A DNA stretch of 30,277 nt from Hungateiclostridiaceae bacterium UBA1305 (lineage in GTDB: Bacteria; Bacillota; Clostridia; Acetivibrionales; DTU013). The notes under the pieces are model-generated. The model saw only the letters and a list, made by a program, of their open reading frames with translations, ran no database searches and was not told where the DNA came from. The translations under genes were made by a program, and so were the position numbers. The stretch spans positions 1 to 30,277 of the forward strand of contig DBTX01000036.1 of the NCBI GenBank assembly GCA_002307275.1. Reading direction: 5' to 3'. Every line of letters begins with the position of its first letter. Positions within the stretch are counted from its first letter, which is position 1. Below are positions 1 to 8,267 of the stretch, piece by piece.

Positions 1-131
1 GTGCACGAAAATTAAACGCACCCCTGCATTAAAAACATTAAATACATTAACAGAATTAAGAAGCCCGTCATCGTTCTTTACTCTTTCACATCATAAGAAC
101 AACAAATATAACACAAACAAGAAACCGACAG
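1..131. other. Non-coding flank
   Basis: This is an A-rich stretch downstream of the M24 gene, which is transcribed leftwards. I see no convincing open frame and no hairpin followed by a T-run, so the operon terminator, if present, lies outside the window. Confidence 0.4.
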
Positions 132-1319
132 TCAATTCAACCCCATATACCTGCTGATCATATTGCCCATTAGTCTTTTATAAGGCTTCATTGTAGTTAT
201 GGTAAGACTGGCAAGGTCATTGGGATACCTTGTGAGCGATTCGTAGCCGTCTCCCGTCACAAGCACAGTGTCCGAGTGGCGGATTCCGCCGATATCCTCC
301 AGATATATACCGGGTTCAATACTGATCAGCATATTTTCCTCCAATACATCCGTACTGCCCTCGGCAATCCAGGGTCCCTCGTGTGCGCCAAGTCCAAAGC
401 CATGCCCGGTTCTGTGCAGTAGCTTATCTCCGTAGCCCTCTTTCACCAGGAAGGCTTTTACCCTGCTGTCTATTTCACTGCATTGCATTCCGGGCATTAC
501 CATTTCAAAGGCCAGCTTCCTTGCCTCCGACATCGTTTTAAAAGCGTTCACTGCTTTGGAAGAGGGCTTTTCCAGGAAGTACGTTCTCTCACATTCCGTG
601 GCATATCCATTGATACGCATCAAGGTCAGCGCTATATGGGATCCCCATCCCAACCGGTCTCCCACGCCCGGCACATAATGCGGCTGGGCGCTCATCGGGG
701 CGGGCCAGGCTCCTGCAACGATCTCCGTATTCAGTACATCATAGTCGCAATTTTTCATCACCTTCATTTGAATTTTGCGTCCCTGTGAAAATAACTCCAG
801 CTCTGAAACGCCGAAATACGATGCCTTTATCACTCTCGCTATTGCCATATCTGCAAAGCGTGCGGACTGCCGCAGCATTTCCACCTCGTCGGCAGACTTG
901 ACCAACCTGACCTTTTCCACCAGAGGCAAACATTTTACAGAATGAGCAGCAAGCCTGCCTGCAATATCACTGGAAAGCGCAGGTTCGATCCCGACCTGTC
1001 CGATCCCTTCCAGCAGACCCGCCAGCTTCTCATACCAGCCTTCCCCCTCCGGAGAAGGATAGTCCCAATAGGAATGGACCTCACTTACATTCGGCGCTGC
1101 GGACAAATGTGCCTTCTCCATAGCCGGAACCAGGATTTTGGCCTTTCCATATCTTCCTAGTAAAAGGAAAAAAGGCCTTTCCAGCGGCTTGTATGTGACA
1201 CCTGTAAGATAATAAATACTCTCCTGTGACGAAACCACAAACAAATCCAGACCATATTCCCCGATCAATTCCTGCAGCCTGCCCATTCGCTGAACATACT
1301 CATCCCTGCTAAATCCCAT
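132..1319 (-). CDS. M24 (pita-bread fold) peptidase-like protein, atypical, creatinase/Xaa-Pro type
   Basis: This 395-residue protein has the two-domain layout of creatinase/aminopeptidase P: an N-terminal domain (about 1-135) and a C-terminal pita-bread domain (about 145-380). The usual metalloprotease ligands are Asp, Asp, His, Glu, Glu. Here the first Asp position appears to be Thr or Leu (near 230), the second lies in GYATECERTYF (238-248) as Glu, the His in HRTGHGFGLGAHE (302-314) is kept, EPGIY (335-339) keeps its Glu, and the last ligand region reads IRHSD (346-350). This pattern resembles metal-free relatives such as creatinase more than true prolidase. No signal peptide is visible, so it is probably cytosolic. 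The start has a good ribosome site (GGAGGTGCGGT before ATG). It is the last gene of the leftward operon, 59 bases after capA-like. Family assignment is firm. The substrate is unknown, but an amide, amidino or dipeptide compound imported by the neighbouring MFS protein is a reasonable guess. Confidence 0.85.
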   Translation of the reverse strand: MGFSRDEYVQRMGRLQELIGEYGLDLFVVSSQESIYYLTGVTYKPLERPFFLLLGRYGKAKILVPAMEKAHLSAAPNVSEVHSYWDYPSPEGEGWYEKLAGLLEGIGQVGIEPALSSDIAGRLAAHSVKCLPLVEKVRLVKSADEVEMLRQSARFADMAIARVIKASYFGVSELELFSQGRKIQMKVMKNCDYDVLNTEIVAGAWPAPMSAQPHYVPGVGDRLGWGSHIALTLMRINGYATECERTYFLEKPSSKAVNAFKTMSEARKLAFEMVMPGMQCSEIDSRVKAFLVKEGYGDKLLHRTGHGFGLGAHEGPWIAEGSTDVLEENMLISIEPGIYLEDIGGIRHSDTVLVTGDGYESLTRYPNDLASLTITTMKPYKRLMGNMISRYMGLN

Positions 1320-1378
1320 ACCGCACCTCCCTTTAAACTAACTTTATCTCTTAAACAAACATCATTGATTTGTATAAA

Positions 1379-2704
1379 TCAAACTAGCATATCATCGTGT
1401 TTTTCAGGTAGAAGTTTAAGCAGCAATCCCTCCAGCCTTTCCAATTCTTTTATCTCTATTTTATCAAGCCTGTGCAGGTTCAACCCGGATTTCACCTTTC
1501 TGGCCAGCTTGATAAAATCAAGGATCCTGAAATCCAGGCATCGGCCCTGCTGCATCTTCGAAAGCAAATAAATTGGCTTTATTTTCAGATCTGTAATCAG
1601 GGTCGTCTTAACACCATTTTGCAAGCCCTTTGAAATTTTTAGCTTCATCACGCAGGAAAGCTTTGAATTCAGGACCTCTCCCTGACAGGATACCAGATCG
1701 CCAAGGGCATATGCAATAAAGCCTTCCTTCTCCTTTTGGGAAATTGGATCCGTAAAATGATATTTCTCCATCGTCTGAAGTACATGCGCATGATTTCCGA
1801 GGATGATGTCAATTCCGCATTCCATGATCCTATGGCCCATGGTGATGATTGTTTGGGTCGGATAGGATTCGAATTCAAGACTCCAATGGAGGCAGGCCAC
1901 AATGATATCCGCACCCTTTTCCCTTGCGGCTGCCGCCTGTTCCCGCACAAGTGACAAATCGGTATCCGGCTTGTTCAGCCTGATATAGTTTACCATAAAG
2001 CCTTTATCCACAGGCAGTTCCTTTCCATTCAAAGCATATGTGTAAGATAAAAACGCGATTTTGATATTGTTCTTCTGAATGACCGGAACATTCATCTGTT
2101 CCTCAGCGGTGCGGGAGGTTCCGCAATGCCCGCATCCCCTGTTGTCCAGGAAGTCCAATGTCGCCAGCAGCCCTTCCGTACCCTGGTCAAGGCTATGGTT
2201 GTTGGCTGTGGAAAAGAAATTGATCCCTTTTCCGTTTTTCGCATATACCTCGAACATCTCCGGCGTCGTATTAAAGCTCGCCGTTTTAAATACATTCCTG
2301 ATATAATCAAGCTGCCTGCCGGGCACTACGGGAGTTTCCAGGTTGGCGCAGGCTATATCCGAATTGAAATAAAAGTCTTGAATATCATCCCACAGATTTA
2401 CAGTATTCTCCGGTCTGATATGTACCGAGGTCAGAAGGTCTCCTCCCGCGGTCAATATTACACTTTCCTCTTCCGAAAAGCCTGCCGGCGCAAAGTTGAG
2501 ATCCTGCCCGGCAAAATACTCCTCCAGTTTTCTTCCCTTCTGTCCGGTTTCAATCTGCTTTATAAAATATTTATAAACCCACCGGATTTTTTCACTGATA
2601 CCCATATATTGATAATTGTCCTCATACTCCTGCGGGTATTTATATTTGTCGCCCATAAAAAAACCGATACACCGCAGCAAAAACTTTACCAAACCGATCA
2701 TCAT
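1379..2704 (-). CDS. CapA family protein (metallophosphatase fold)
   Basis: The 441-residue protein belongs to the CapA/PgsA poly-gamma-glutamate family, which has a calcineurin-like phosphoesterase fold. Visible fold motifs are GGDLLTS (87-93), ANLETPV (120-126), TANNHSLDQG (166-175) and a later GNHAHVLQ. These correspond to the metal-binding D, N and H positions of the fold. The first 17 residues are hydrophobic, but no clear cleavage site or lipobox follows, so membrane association is uncertain. A ribosome site (AGGAG, 8 bases upstream) supports the first ATG. The gene starts 4 bases after the MFS stop, indicating translational linkage. CapA homologues act in poly-gamma-glutamate capsule formation, but no capB/capC partners are present, so a role in peptide or amide metabolism with the M20 and M24 genes is at least as likely. 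Family is sure; function is open. Confidence 0.85.
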   Translation of the reverse strand: MMIGLVKFLLRCIGFFMGDKYKYPQEYEDNYQYMGISEKIRWVYKYFIKQIETGQKGRKLEEYFAGQDLNFAPAGFSEEESVILTAGGDLLTSVHIRPENTVNLWDDIQDFYFNSDIACANLETPVVPGRQLDYIRNVFKTASFNTTPEMFEVYAKNGKGINFFSTANNHSLDQGTEGLLATLDFLDNRGCGHCGTSRTAEEQMNVPVIQKNNIKIAFLSYTYALNGKELPVDKGFMVNYIRLNKPDTDLSLVREQAAAAREKGADIIVACLHWSLEFESYPTQTIITMGHRIMECGIDIILGNHAHVLQTMEKYHFTDPISQKEKEGFIAYALGDLVSCQGEVLNSKLSCVMKLKISKGLQNGVKTTLITDLKIKPIYLLSKMQQGRCLDFRILDFIKLARKVKSGLNLHRLDKIEIKELERLEGLLLKLLPEKHDDMLV

Positions 2705-2708
2705 ATGT

Positions 2709-3995
2709 CTATTCTCCTGTAACCGTTACTGATTGTTTGCGTTTCTCCGGAGCAAAGCTCCGTTCCCGTATGGTGGATGCCGCCAATGCCGCTGCCAGCA
2801 ACGCTATGGCAAGGGTGATGAATGTGCTGTTGTAGCTGCCCCCCGAAATGGTTACCAGATACCCGATCAGCAGCGGAGCAATAAAGCCGGCCAGCTGTGC
2901 CCCGGAATTGATAATTCCCATGGATGAGCCTATTACAGAGGATTTTAATTGTGTCAGCGGAATTGTCCAAAACGCGCTTGTTGCCATGCTCACTGCAAAA
3001 AACGCTACCGTTACAACAAATATATACAGGTTATCGGATGAAATCCGTAAGGTAAGGAATAAAATTACCGCCCCCGTTACATATCCTGTCATGACAATCC
3101 ATTTGCGTTTCTTTGAAAAAAGCTTGTCGGAAAGCAATCCACCGGTGAAGGTGCCAAAAATAGCCGCAACAAATGGAATCGCAGTTGCAATACCCATCTT
3201 GGCTGTTGAAAAGCCTTTTACATCAAGCAAATAGGTCGGCAGCCAGGACATCAGGCCCCATGTCGTCATGTTGGAAAACAAAATAATGATAAAGCACTTC
3301 CATACCATGGGGTTTTTTAATATTTCAAGAATGTTCAGGTGTTTTTCTTCAGCACCGGTTAACACGGCATCCTTCTCCAGTATTTCATCCAGTTCCTCCT
3401 TTTTGACTCTTCTGCTTTTAGCAGGGGAGTTTTTCACGAAGAGCCAAATCAGCGGCAAAATGACGCATCCCGGGATGATCAGGGAATAATAGACCATACG
3501 CCAGTTCCACCAATCCAGCATAGCCACTACAAATAGAGGTGCAATAGCCGGAGCAAGCAGATTGGAGGTGATCATAATGGAATTCGCCACCCCTCGTTCC
3601 CGGCTTGGAAACCAGATTGTCAAGGTCTTGGAGGATGCAGTGGGAAAAAGGCCTTCGCCCAGTCCAAAAACCACCCTGATCACAATCAATACCAGAAAGC
3701 TGGAAGCTGTTCCAGTCAACACTGTAAAAAGCGTCCACCAGACTATACCGATGAGCATGGTCGTTCTTGGCCCGAATTTGTCCGCCAGCAGACCTGCCGG
3801 GAACTGCATCAGGGCATAGCTGATGAAAAAAGCACTCATCACGGCACCCATCTGGATTTTTGAAAGATTCAGATCCTTCGCAATAAAAGGAATGGATGTC
3901 GATATGACCATCCTGTCAAGGTAGCATACAAAAAAGGAAAGAAACAATACCGATAATACAGAATACCTGGCCTTCCATTTCAGTCCAGACGCCAT
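2709..3995 (-). CDS. MFS transporter, anion:cation symporter-like
   Basis: This is a 12-helix major facilitator of about 428 residues. The N-terminal half carries the family's DRMVIST stretch and the loop motif LADKFGPR between helices 2 and 3, with a matching SDKLFSKKRK loop in the second half. The sequence resembles the ACS group that imports organic acids such as glucarate or hexuronates. The open frame extends 25 codons upstream (to 4070), overlapping the TetR gene. I prefer the internal ATG at 3993-3995, which follows a G-rich ribosome site and starts directly before MASGLKWKAR and the first helix. It sits in the same operon as a peptidase and an M24 protein, so a peptide-like or acyl-amino-acid substrate is possible. 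The transported compound cannot be read from the sequence. Confidence 0.88.
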   Translation of the reverse strand: MASGLKWKARYSVLSVLFLSFFVCYLDRMVISTSIPFIAKDLNLSKIQMGAVMSAFFISYALMQFPAGLLADKFGPRTTMLIGIVWWTLFTVLTGTASSFLVLIVIRVVFGLGEGLFPTASSKTLTIWFPSRERGVANSIMITSNLLAPAIAPLFVVAMLDWWNWRMVYYSLIIPGCVILPLIWLFVKNSPAKSRRVKKEELDEILEKDAVLTGAEEKHLNILEILKNPMVWKCFIIILFSNMTTWGLMSWLPTYLLDVKGFSTAKMGIATAIPFVAAIFGTFTGGLLSDKLFSKKRKWIVMTGYVTGAVILFLTLRISSDNLYIFVVTVAFFAVSMATSAFWTIPLTQLKSSVIGSSMGIINSGAQLAGFIAPLLIGYLVTISGGSYNSTFITLAIALLAAALAASTIRERSFAPEKRKQSVTVTGE

Positions 3996-4033
3996 ATCCG
4001 TCAACCCCCATTTCGGAACTATCCCGCCGCATA

Positions 4034-4624
4034 TTATCCACGGGAAGCCTTCTGCATGCCGTAAAGGCAAATATCTATAATTTGAAATAGTTTTTTATCC
4101 AGCCCCTCAACCGGATTCCTTTGATAAAACCAGTTCAGCAAAGGAAGGAACAGTGCGCTGTTCAAGATCTGCACCTTCAATTCCAATGCTTCCGGCTCGT
4201 TTTTTTCACTATCCAAGGAAAGAAGCATTATTTCCCTCAATACCGCTCCAAAGTTGAATTTACCATCCAGCCCGAATTCGCTGTGCTTGACCATCAATTC
4301 CTTGAGAAAGCTCACAATAAGGCTGTTTTCCTCATTCAATATCTGAATGAACCTTTGAACCATCAAGTATAAATTCTCCCGGATAGTCCTTTGTTCACTG
4401 GCAATCTCATCAACATCGACTGCTTCAAATTTCACTTCAAACCAGTATAATAGAACCTCGTTCTTGGATAAAAAATAGTTATAAAAGGTTCCCTTGCCTA
4501 TTCCGACCTTTTTGGTAATCTCATCGATGGTTACACTGACATAGCCTTTTTGCCTGAACAAAGCGATGGAGGTTTCCGCAATAACCTGTTTTGTCTGTTC
4601 ACGCTGCATCAAAAATAATGACAT
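4034..4624 (-). CDS. TetR/AcrR family transcriptional regulator
   Basis: The 196-residue regulator has an N-terminal helix-turn-helix, with the family signature spanning FRQKGYVSVTIDEI and KKVGIGKGTFYNYF, followed by a helical ligand-binding domain. I place the start at the ATG at 4622-4624 because AGGAG lies 6 bases upstream; the longer frame to 4681 runs into the M20 gene. It is encoded between the M20 peptidase and the MFS transporter in the same operon, so it probably represses that operon and responds to its substrate. The perfect palindrome TGACTGCAGTCA just after the M20 promoter's -10 is the natural operator candidate. The regulator assignment is firm; the ligand is unknown. Confidence 0.88.
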   Translation of the reverse strand: MSLFLMQREQTKQVIAETSIALFRQKGYVSVTIDEITKKVGIGKGTFYNYFLSKNEVLLYWFEVKFEAVDVDEIASEQRTIRENLYLMVQRFIQILNEENSLIVSFLKELMVKHSEFGLDGKFNFGAVLREIMLLSLDSEKNEPEALELKVQILNSALFLPLLNWFYQRNPVEGLDKKLFQIIDICLYGMQKASRG

Positions 4625-4637
4625 CCTGCACTCCTGT

Positions 4638-6095
4638 CTACTCTTGTATGTTTTGAATGAAGAGGATATAAAACTCCACATATTTCCTGAAGTTGCCCAA
4701 GGAAACCCTCTCGTTCACACCATGATTCATTTCAAGCTCCTTCGCTCTTATCTCCAGAGGTCCGAAGCGATAAATGTTATCCGAAATATCTGCATAATGT
4801 CTTGAATCCGTTGCGCCAAGTACCTGATACGGAGCTGTGACCGCTTTCGGGAATACCTGCCGGATAGTTTTCTGAATGGCTTGAAAACATTTCGTATTTG
4901 TACCGGAAGTGGACAGCACCTCTGATTTGATGCCAATCTGCCTGATTTCGATACGTTCATCCCTTACGGCATCTTTTATATGTTTTATCAAATCATCAAC
5001 ACGATCACCGGGAAGCGTACGGATATTAATTACCGCTTTGGCACAGTCCGGCAACACATTCACCTTGAAACCGCCCTGAATCATTGTTACTGCTGTGGTA
5101 CTTCTGACGGTTGCGGCCGTAGCGGGCGATGAGAGCATGAATCTCTTCACAAGGCCCTTGAACAACCATAGATTTGAAAGCAATACTCTGTAAACCGGCT
5201 TCATGTCTTTTGCTACAAATGAAAACATTTCGCCGACAGAGCCCTTCAGCGAGGACCGGAATGGATGCTGTTCCACCTTTGAAACTGCCCTGCTCAGTAT
5301 CCCTATGGCAGTTTCCTTCGGAGGCGTTGAGGAATGCCCTCCCTCCGTCCTTACTGTAAGTTCAAGGTTGACAAACCCTTTTTCAGAATTGCCCACCAGC
5401 GCCACCGCTTTTTCCAGACCAGCCAGTACCCCTGTAACAACTGCACCTCCTTCATCCAGTATGGCATCCGCTTCAACGCCGTTCCTTTTCAAATAATCCG
5501 CAATTTGCCTTGCCCCCTGGTATCCCATGACTTCCTCGTCATGCCCGAAAGCAAGATATATAGTGCCATCCGGCTGAAAGCCGGTATTTAACAGGTATTC
5601 TACAGCTTCACATATTCCAATCACATTGCTTTTACAGTCTACAGCTCCCCGGCCCCAGATGAATCCTTCTGCAATCTCACCGGAAAAAGCCGGATACCTC
5701 CATTCTTTTTCCGTATCAACAGAGACAGGCACTACATCCATATGAGCCATCAATATGAGCGCTTTTTTATCAGGAACTCTGCCTGTCCATTCGAAGAGCA
5801 GGCTATAGTCTCCTATGACGGTCTTTTTCAGCTTTGAGTGGATATTGGGATAAGTCTTCTCCAGAAAGGTGTGGAATCTTGTGAATTCATCATAATTAAA
5901 TCCATTGGGGTTTTCACTGGATATTGTCTTGAATTTCAACGCATCAGACAGATGCCCCGTTATTGCAGTCGGATCAATGAAAAAATAAGGTTTTTCCGTA
6001 GACCCGGTTTGTTTTGAAGGCATGGAAATTGTTCGAAATAGTATGATGATAGAAAGAAGAATAGCGAAGAAAAGCAGGTATAGAATGATGTTCAT
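4638..6095 (-). CDS. M20 family metallopeptidase (PM20D1/CPS1-like)
   Basis: The 485-residue M20 hydrolase begins with one N-terminal membrane segment (about 5-22), so it is probably membrane-anchored. Di-zinc site motifs are in order: ILMAHMDVVPV (His, Asp), GRGAVDCKSN (bridging Asp), FGHDEEVMG (catalytic Glu pair), DEGGAVV, and a late TDSRHYADIS with the last His. The GGHSSTPP stretch marks the lid/dimerisation domain. Length and membrane anchor match the CPS1/PM20D1 group, which acts on dipeptides or N-acyl amino acids. The upstream in-frame ATG (6101) is only 3 bases from GGAGG, so the second ATG (6093-6095), 9 bases away, fits better. It is the first gene of the operon and is followed closely by tetR. 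Family is certain; the substrate is inferred only to group level. Confidence 0.9.
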   Translation of the reverse strand: MNIILYLLFFAILLSIIILFRTISMPSKQTGSTEKPYFFIDPTAITGHLSDALKFKTISSENPNGFNYDEFTRFHTFLEKTYPNIHSKLKKTVIGDYSLLFEWTGRVPDKKALILMAHMDVVPVSVDTEKEWRYPAFSGEIAEGFIWGRGAVDCKSNVIGICEAVEYLLNTGFQPDGTIYLAFGHDEEVMGYQGARQIADYLKRNGVEADAILDEGGAVVTGVLAGLEKAVALVGNSEKGFVNLELTVRTEGGHSSTPPKETAIGILSRAVSKVEQHPFRSSLKGSVGEMFSFVAKDMKPVYRVLLSNLWLFKGLVKRFMLSSPATAATVRSTTAVTMIQGGFKVNVLPDCAKAVINIRTLPGDRVDDLIKHIKDAVRDERIEIRQIGIKSEVLSTSGTNTKCFQAIQKTIRQVFPKAVTAPYQVLGATDSRHYADISDNIYRFGPLEIRAKELEMNHGVNERVSLGNFRKYVEFYILFIQNIQE

Positions 6096-6125
6096 CCTCA
6101 TGCGCCTCCGACCGTGTTCATAATG

Positions 6126-6166
6126 TGACTGCAGTCATCATATCATAAAATTCTTCCATTTTGCAA
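6126..6166 (-). promoter_or_regulatory. M20 operon promoter with palindromic operator
   Basis: On the minus strand, TTGCAA (6161-6166) and TATGAT (6137-6142) are separated by 18 bases. The perfect 12-base palindrome TGACTGCAGTCA (6126-6137) follows directly, covering the likely transcription start. This is a typical repressor site, and the TetR encoded by the second gene is the likely ligand-responsive repressor. The pairing of site and regulator is inference. Confidence 0.6.
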
Positions 6167-6264
6167 GAATTTTATTAAACTGCCTGCTTATCAAAAAAAA
6201 ATCAATACAGTAAGCCTTTTTCATCTATATTACCTTTAGGTTTTTTTATAAATCTAATTCTTTA

Positions 6265-6315
6265 TTATGAGCATAAGCCCATTACTATTGTATATTTATT
6301 TTGAGCATATGTCAA
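6265..6315 (-). promoter_or_regulatory. Shared-type promoter P1 with two related sites
   Basis: Reading minus, TTGACA (6310-6315), a 17-base spacer beginning TATGCTCA, and TACAAT (6287-6292) form a near-consensus promoter. A second related site, GGGCTTATGCTCATAA (6265-6280 area), lies just past the -10. The same core occurs at 8488-8516, 12010-12038 and 14731-14759. It points toward the M20 operon about 190 bases away, but no gene starts immediately after it, so its original target may have been lost. Confidence 0.6.
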
Positions 6316-6368
6316 TAATCTATTCATTTAAAATTAATAAAAAATTCTGTAAATAATTATATTACTTA

Positions 6369-6417
6369 TTTACAAGTTCAAACAAAAGATATATACTCTA
6401 TTAATTACGATATCGTA
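6369..6417 (+). promoter_or_regulatory. marR promoter with palindromic site
   Basis: TTTACA (6369-6374) and TATACT (6392-6397) are spaced by 17 bases. The perfect 12-base palindrome TACGATATCGTA (6406-6417) follows at the expected transcription start, just before the MarR gene. Autoregulation by the MarR protein is the simplest reading. Confidence 0.6.
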
Positions 6418-6440
6418 TTATGTATGAAAGGTATAATCTA

Positions 6441-6884
6441 ATGAAGGAAGTAAAAGCCGAACATATCGATAAACTGGATCACGTCATGCACATTTTTTAT
6501 AGACGTATGAACAGCCTGGGGGAAGAAATGGACATACACCAAACCCAGGGGGCTACGCCGATTGAAATAAGCATACTCGGAATGGTAGGAAAAAACCCCG
6601 ATATTATTCTGAAAGATATTATCGATATGCTGCAGATACCGGGAAGTACGCTGACAAATGCTGTCGACCGGCTGGAAAAACGCAGTTTTCTTAACCGGGT
6701 TATCAGTAAAAGGGACAGGCGTTCTTATGGATTGTCATTGACCGATGAAGGCCGAAAGGTATATCTTAAACACCAGAAAACGGAGCAGCTCTTGTGGGAC
6801 AAGATATTAAGCACGCTGGACAGTGATGAAGAAATAGAACTGTTTCTTCATTTAATAGAAAAAGTTACAAAAGAAATAAAGTAA
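6441..6884 (+). CDS. MarR family transcriptional regulator
   Basis: The 147-residue winged-helix regulator shows MarR layout: a dimerisation helix at the N-terminus, a recognition helix region around LKDIIDMLQIPGSTLTNAVD, and a wing with the conserved basic segment SKRDRRSYGLSLTDEG. An in-frame ATG exists at 6420, but the ATG at 6441 is preceded by a GAAAGG ribosome site, so I prefer it. The methyltransferase gene follows after 17 bases, so the two are co-transcribed. MarR proteins usually repress their own operon and respond to phenolic, oxidative or metal signals. No ligand can be deduced here. Confidence 0.88.
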   Translation: MKEVKAEHIDKLDHVMHIFYRRMNSLGEEMDIHQTQGATPIEISILGMVGKNPDIILKDIIDMLQIPGSTLTNAVDRLEKRSFLNRVISKRDRRSYGLSLTDEGRKVYLKHQKTEQLLWDKILSTLDSDEEIELFLHLIEKVTKEIK

Positions 6885-6901
6885 ATCGGGAGGTTTTTTA
6901 T

Positions 6902-7543
6902 ATGGAAAACGCACAAACCTACAAGGAAAAATCCGCATCCACCTTTAATAAACAGGCTGCAAATTATGATTCCACTTATTGCGGACGACATGCTCAAATG
7001 CTCTACAGCCACGTAATGGATACCATGGGCCGATATGAATTCCAAAATGTATTGGACGTTGGATGCGGTACCGGAAATGTTCTCGCTGGGGTCCTGAAGA
7101 AATGGAATGTCTCTGCCGCAGGAATTGATCTTTCAGATAATATGCTGGATATAGCCAAAAAGCGTATCGGTGAAAAGGCAGACCTCAGGAAAGGAGACTC
7201 CGAAAACCTTCCCTGGGAAAGCAATATGTTTGACATGGTTATCTGCACCGATTCGTTTCATCACTATCCCAACCCGGAGGCCGTCCTGTCCGAAATGAAA
7301 AGAGTCGTAAAACCGGAAGGTAAAATCATCATTGCAGACCCATGGCTTTCCGCACCCTTCAGACAAATAGCAAATCTGTTCATGCCCCTGTGCAAGGATG
7401 GCGATGTTAAAATCTATTCCTGCAATGATTTAAGAAAATTGCTTCAGGGTAGTCGACTTAATCTGAAAAGCTGGGAAAAATCCGGCAAAAACGCATTTAT
7501 TGCAGTAATAGGCATCTGTCCGTCAGGCATAGTCGGAGTATAA
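6902..7543 (+). CDS. Class I SAM-dependent methyltransferase
   Basis: The 213-residue enzyme of the UbiE/Methyltransf_11 type contains motif I VLDVGCGTGNVLAG (about 50-63), the acidic GIDLSDNMLDIAKKR, and motif IV/V with ICTDSFHHYPNPEAVL. A clear ribosome site (GGGAGG) precedes the ATG. The protein is soluble and compact. It pairs with the upstream MarR gene, a common arrangement in which the regulator controls a detoxifying or metal/metalloid-modifying methyltransferase; this is inference. It ends just before the reverse-strand remnant array, so its 3' side may be a deletion boundary. Confidence 0.87.
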   Translation: MENAQTYKEKSASTFNKQAANYDSTYCGRHAQMLYSHVMDTMGRYEFQNVLDVGCGTGNVLAGVLKKWNVSAAGIDLSDNMLDIAKKRIGEKADLRKGDSENLPWESNMFDMVICTDSFHHYPNPEAVLSEMKRVVKPEGKIIIADPWLSAPFRQIANLFMPLCKDGDVKIYSCNDLRKLLQGSRLNLKSWEKSGKNAFIAVIGICPSGIVGV

Positions 7544-7568
7544 CCAAATCTTGCCCAACCTGTATGAT

Positions 7569-7805
7569 TTAGTCACGTCCCGTAACCCCTGCGACTTTAA
7601 TAAGATTGGCATGATAATTTTCAATAGCACTTTTCAGCGCTGTTGCTCCAAGCACGGAACAATGCATCTTGTTTTCAGGAAGCCCGCCCAAAGCTTCTGC
7701 TATATCAGTATCAGTCAGCTTCAAAGCTTCCTCCAGCGTTTTGCCCTTTACAAGCTCTGTTGTCATACTGCTTGTTGCTATTGCCGCAACACAGCCAAAT
7801 ACTAA
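7569..7805 (-). pseudogene. IscU/NifU-like scaffold, 3' remnant
   Basis: On the minus strand the frame reads VFGCVAAIATSSMTTEL, then KGKTLEEALKLTDTDIAEAL, and later KMHCSVLGATALKSAI. This is the central and C-terminal part of the IscU/NifU iron-sulfur scaffold, with the second Cys (FGC) and third Cys (HCS) ligands visible. The N-terminal third with the first Cys ligand is absent. Upstream the frame leads only a few codons into the end of the SCIFF-maturase remnant, in another frame. It is therefore a fused deletion remnant, not a working scaffold gene. The normal 3' end is kept. Recognition of the family is confident. Confidence 0.8.
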
Positions 7806-8235
7806 AGAGCTGCTGAGTTTGAAACAAGATAATCCACCGATTTCAGTGCAATATCTCTGCTCATTAATTTACGTCTGCTGTTATAGTCCCCTTCAGAGGC
7901 AAAACAGTATTCACACCGTAAATTGCAGTCATGGGATACATGCTAACAAAGCGCTTTTAAACCGGTATTCATTTGCTTTGAATTCACAGCATCTTCCAGA
8001 CTTTCTTCAGTGGAAAAAAGCATTCCCTGTTCATTCAGAGATATGATTTCATCGTAAGCTTCGCTGATTTCACCATCAGAGTATTTCACTTTAAGCTTTT
8101 GTTGTACGTTCACCAGCGAAGGCATCTCATTTTCATCTTCAAGTATTTTATATGTCATATCATCAAAGACATGAATGCTCCCACTGTTTCCATCTATTGC
8201 AATGTTATATCCATTGAGTGAAAAGTATGAACCAC
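7802..8235 (-). pseudogene. SCIFF-peptide maturase (radical SAM) remnant, with nonsense codon and frameshift
   Basis: Starting at a GTG (8233-8235) behind AAGGAG, the minus strand reads V-V-H-T-F. One base missing in a T-run then shifts the frame to SLNGYNIAIDGNSGSIHVFD, and further to KILEDENEMPSLVNVQQKL. An in-frame TAG (7943-7945) follows NTGLKALC, and the same frame resumes with HVSHDCNLRCEYCFASEGD. This contains the radical SAM CxxxCxxC motif and the ASEGD stretch seen in thioether-forming SCIFF maturases. It ends at a TAG (7802-7804) where the IscU remnant begins. About 140 of roughly 450 residues remain, so the gene has a frameshift, a nonsense codon and a 3' deletion. Members of this family crosslink cysteines of the SCIFF peptide. 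No SCIFF precursor gene was found in the window. Confidence 0.75.
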
Positions 8236-8267
8236 TATTCCAATCTCCTTTTATAATAAAAATAAAG

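Noticed and set aside
2126..2722. A 198-residue plus-strand frame
   Set aside because: It is the antisense shadow of the CapA-like gene, has no family resemblance and no ribosome site.
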